Part shown: one piece after another, positions 63,820 through 64,000 of the stretch | How positions within the stretch are numbered: position 1 is the first letter of the stretch | Layout: the number at the start of each line of letters is the position of its first letter | Source: Agarivorans albus | GTDB taxonomy: Bacteria; Pseudomonadota; Gammaproteobacteria; Enterobacterales; Celerinatantimonadaceae | Direction of reading: 5' to 3' | Assembly (NCBI RefSeq): GCF_019670105.1 | Contig: NZ_AP023032.1 | Coordinates: 3,669,501-3,733,500, forward strand | Length of the DNA stretch: 64,000 bases | Translations under genes and position numbers: made by a program | The notes under the pieces: model-generated | Told to the model about the DNA's origin: nothing | Seen by the model: the letters and a program-made list of their open reading frames with translations, nothing else | The model's database searches: none

Positions 63820-64000
63820 CATTTTAGCGGCGCGAAGAATACACGCCGCGCCGTCTAAATCACTGTGTTTAATCGACATCTGCGCTTGTTGCTGCACCAG
63901 AGGCTTAGCATGAATGGCTACCCCAAAATCGGCCGCTGCTAGCATTTTTAGATCGTTTGCTCCATCACCAATCGCCATAGTTTGGCTGGCAGCATACTGC
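63808..64000 (-). CDS. serB: Phosphoserine phosphatase (C-terminal part)
   Basis: Only the last 63 residues are in the window. They contain MAIGDGANDLKMLAAADFGVAIHAKPLVQQQAQ, the SerB motif IV (GDGANDLxM) and its following loop, then ISxxDLDGAACILRA-type C-terminus. SerB makes serine from phosphoserine. The stop lies within the 3' end of the PilZ gene (63808-63810), a 12-base convergent overlap. The rest of the gene lies to the right. Confidence 0.9.
   Translation of the reverse strand, partial: QYAASQTMAIGDGANDLKMLAAADFGVAIHAKPLVQQQAQMSIKHSDLDGAACILRAAKMLAA

Noticed and set aside
1-64000. tRNA, rRNA, CRISPR, prophage, integron or defence island
   Set aside because: I looked for these by eye and saw no clover-leaf or array, no capsid, terminase, restriction or CBASS-type proteins. 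A tRNAscan or PADLOC run would be needed to be certain.

Overview
This window reads as a continuous piece of a gammaproteobacterial chromosome, most like marine Alteromonadales/Vibrionales. Agarivorans-type genera are my best guess. That placement is inference. It rests on conserved blocks such as pilT-pilU beside yggS-proC-yggT-yggU-rdgB-hemW, mutY-yggX, fldB/xerD-dsbC-recJ, trmN6/srmB, and radA next to a long PilZ protein and serB. It also rests on a glycerol-type ABC transporter, a lipoprotein polysaccharide-lyase candidate and several chemoreceptors. I found no rRNA, tRNA, CRISPR array, prophage or complete insertion sequence. Most of the window is ordinary housekeeping sequence.

Layout. 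0-8 kb: the 5' end of an ABC ATPase gene resembling glpS, divergent from an AcoR-type sigma-54 activator; between them lie a good -24/-12 promoter and an inverted repeat. Next come a small membrane protein, a 851-aa Ig-repeat plus heparinase-II/III-like lipoprotein, a GlcG/HbpS-like protein, an SDR oxidoreductase and two small membrane proteins. 8-19 kb: an Aer-like chemoreceptor, trxC, recJ, dsbC, xerD, fldB, a second chemoreceptor, brnQ, trmN6 and srmB. 20-35 kb: an OmpA-like lipoprotein, an unknown beta-rich protein, yaaA-pilU-pilT, the yggS-to-hemW run, trmB, a DUF1272 protein, an orphan type IV pilin-like protein, a cupin/oxidoreductase pair, an Lrp-type regulator, mutY and yggX. 35-48 kb: a secreted protein with a free-standing RodZ-C-like domain, an AEC transporter, a dCACHE-like chemoreceptor, cti, a Fur-box-controlled DUF2061-DUF4250 pair, a YciC-like protein, a HAD hydrolase, a MATE pump, and metE/metR. 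48-64 kb: a diguanylate cyclase, a glycine-zipper lipoprotein, an orphan XRE regulator, an EEP hydrolase, rarD, a HAD phosphatase, a YjiH transporter with an FNR-like box, a GATase, plsC, a single-domain PilZ protein, radA, a tandem-PilZ 799-aa protein and the end of serB.

How the genes fit together. Themes that recur are surface motility and attachment (PilT/PilU, pilin, c-di-GMP synthesis and two PilZ proteins), energy and nutrient sensing (three chemoreceptors, glycerol uptake), envelope homeostasis (Cti, PlsC, DsbC, OmpA-like and RodZ-C-like proteins) and DNA maintenance (RecJ, XerD, MutY, RadA, RdgB).

The best second-look items are noncoding or small. They are the sigma-54 control region at 398-567, two MITE-like repeat families placed right at gene ends (one family present as a full copy and an internally deleted copy), a hairpin covering the start region of a chemoreceptor gene, the free-standing RodZ-C domain protein, and the perfect Fur palindrome before DUF2061-DUF4250. 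I do not see a clear new multi-gene system such as a defence island or biosynthetic cluster.
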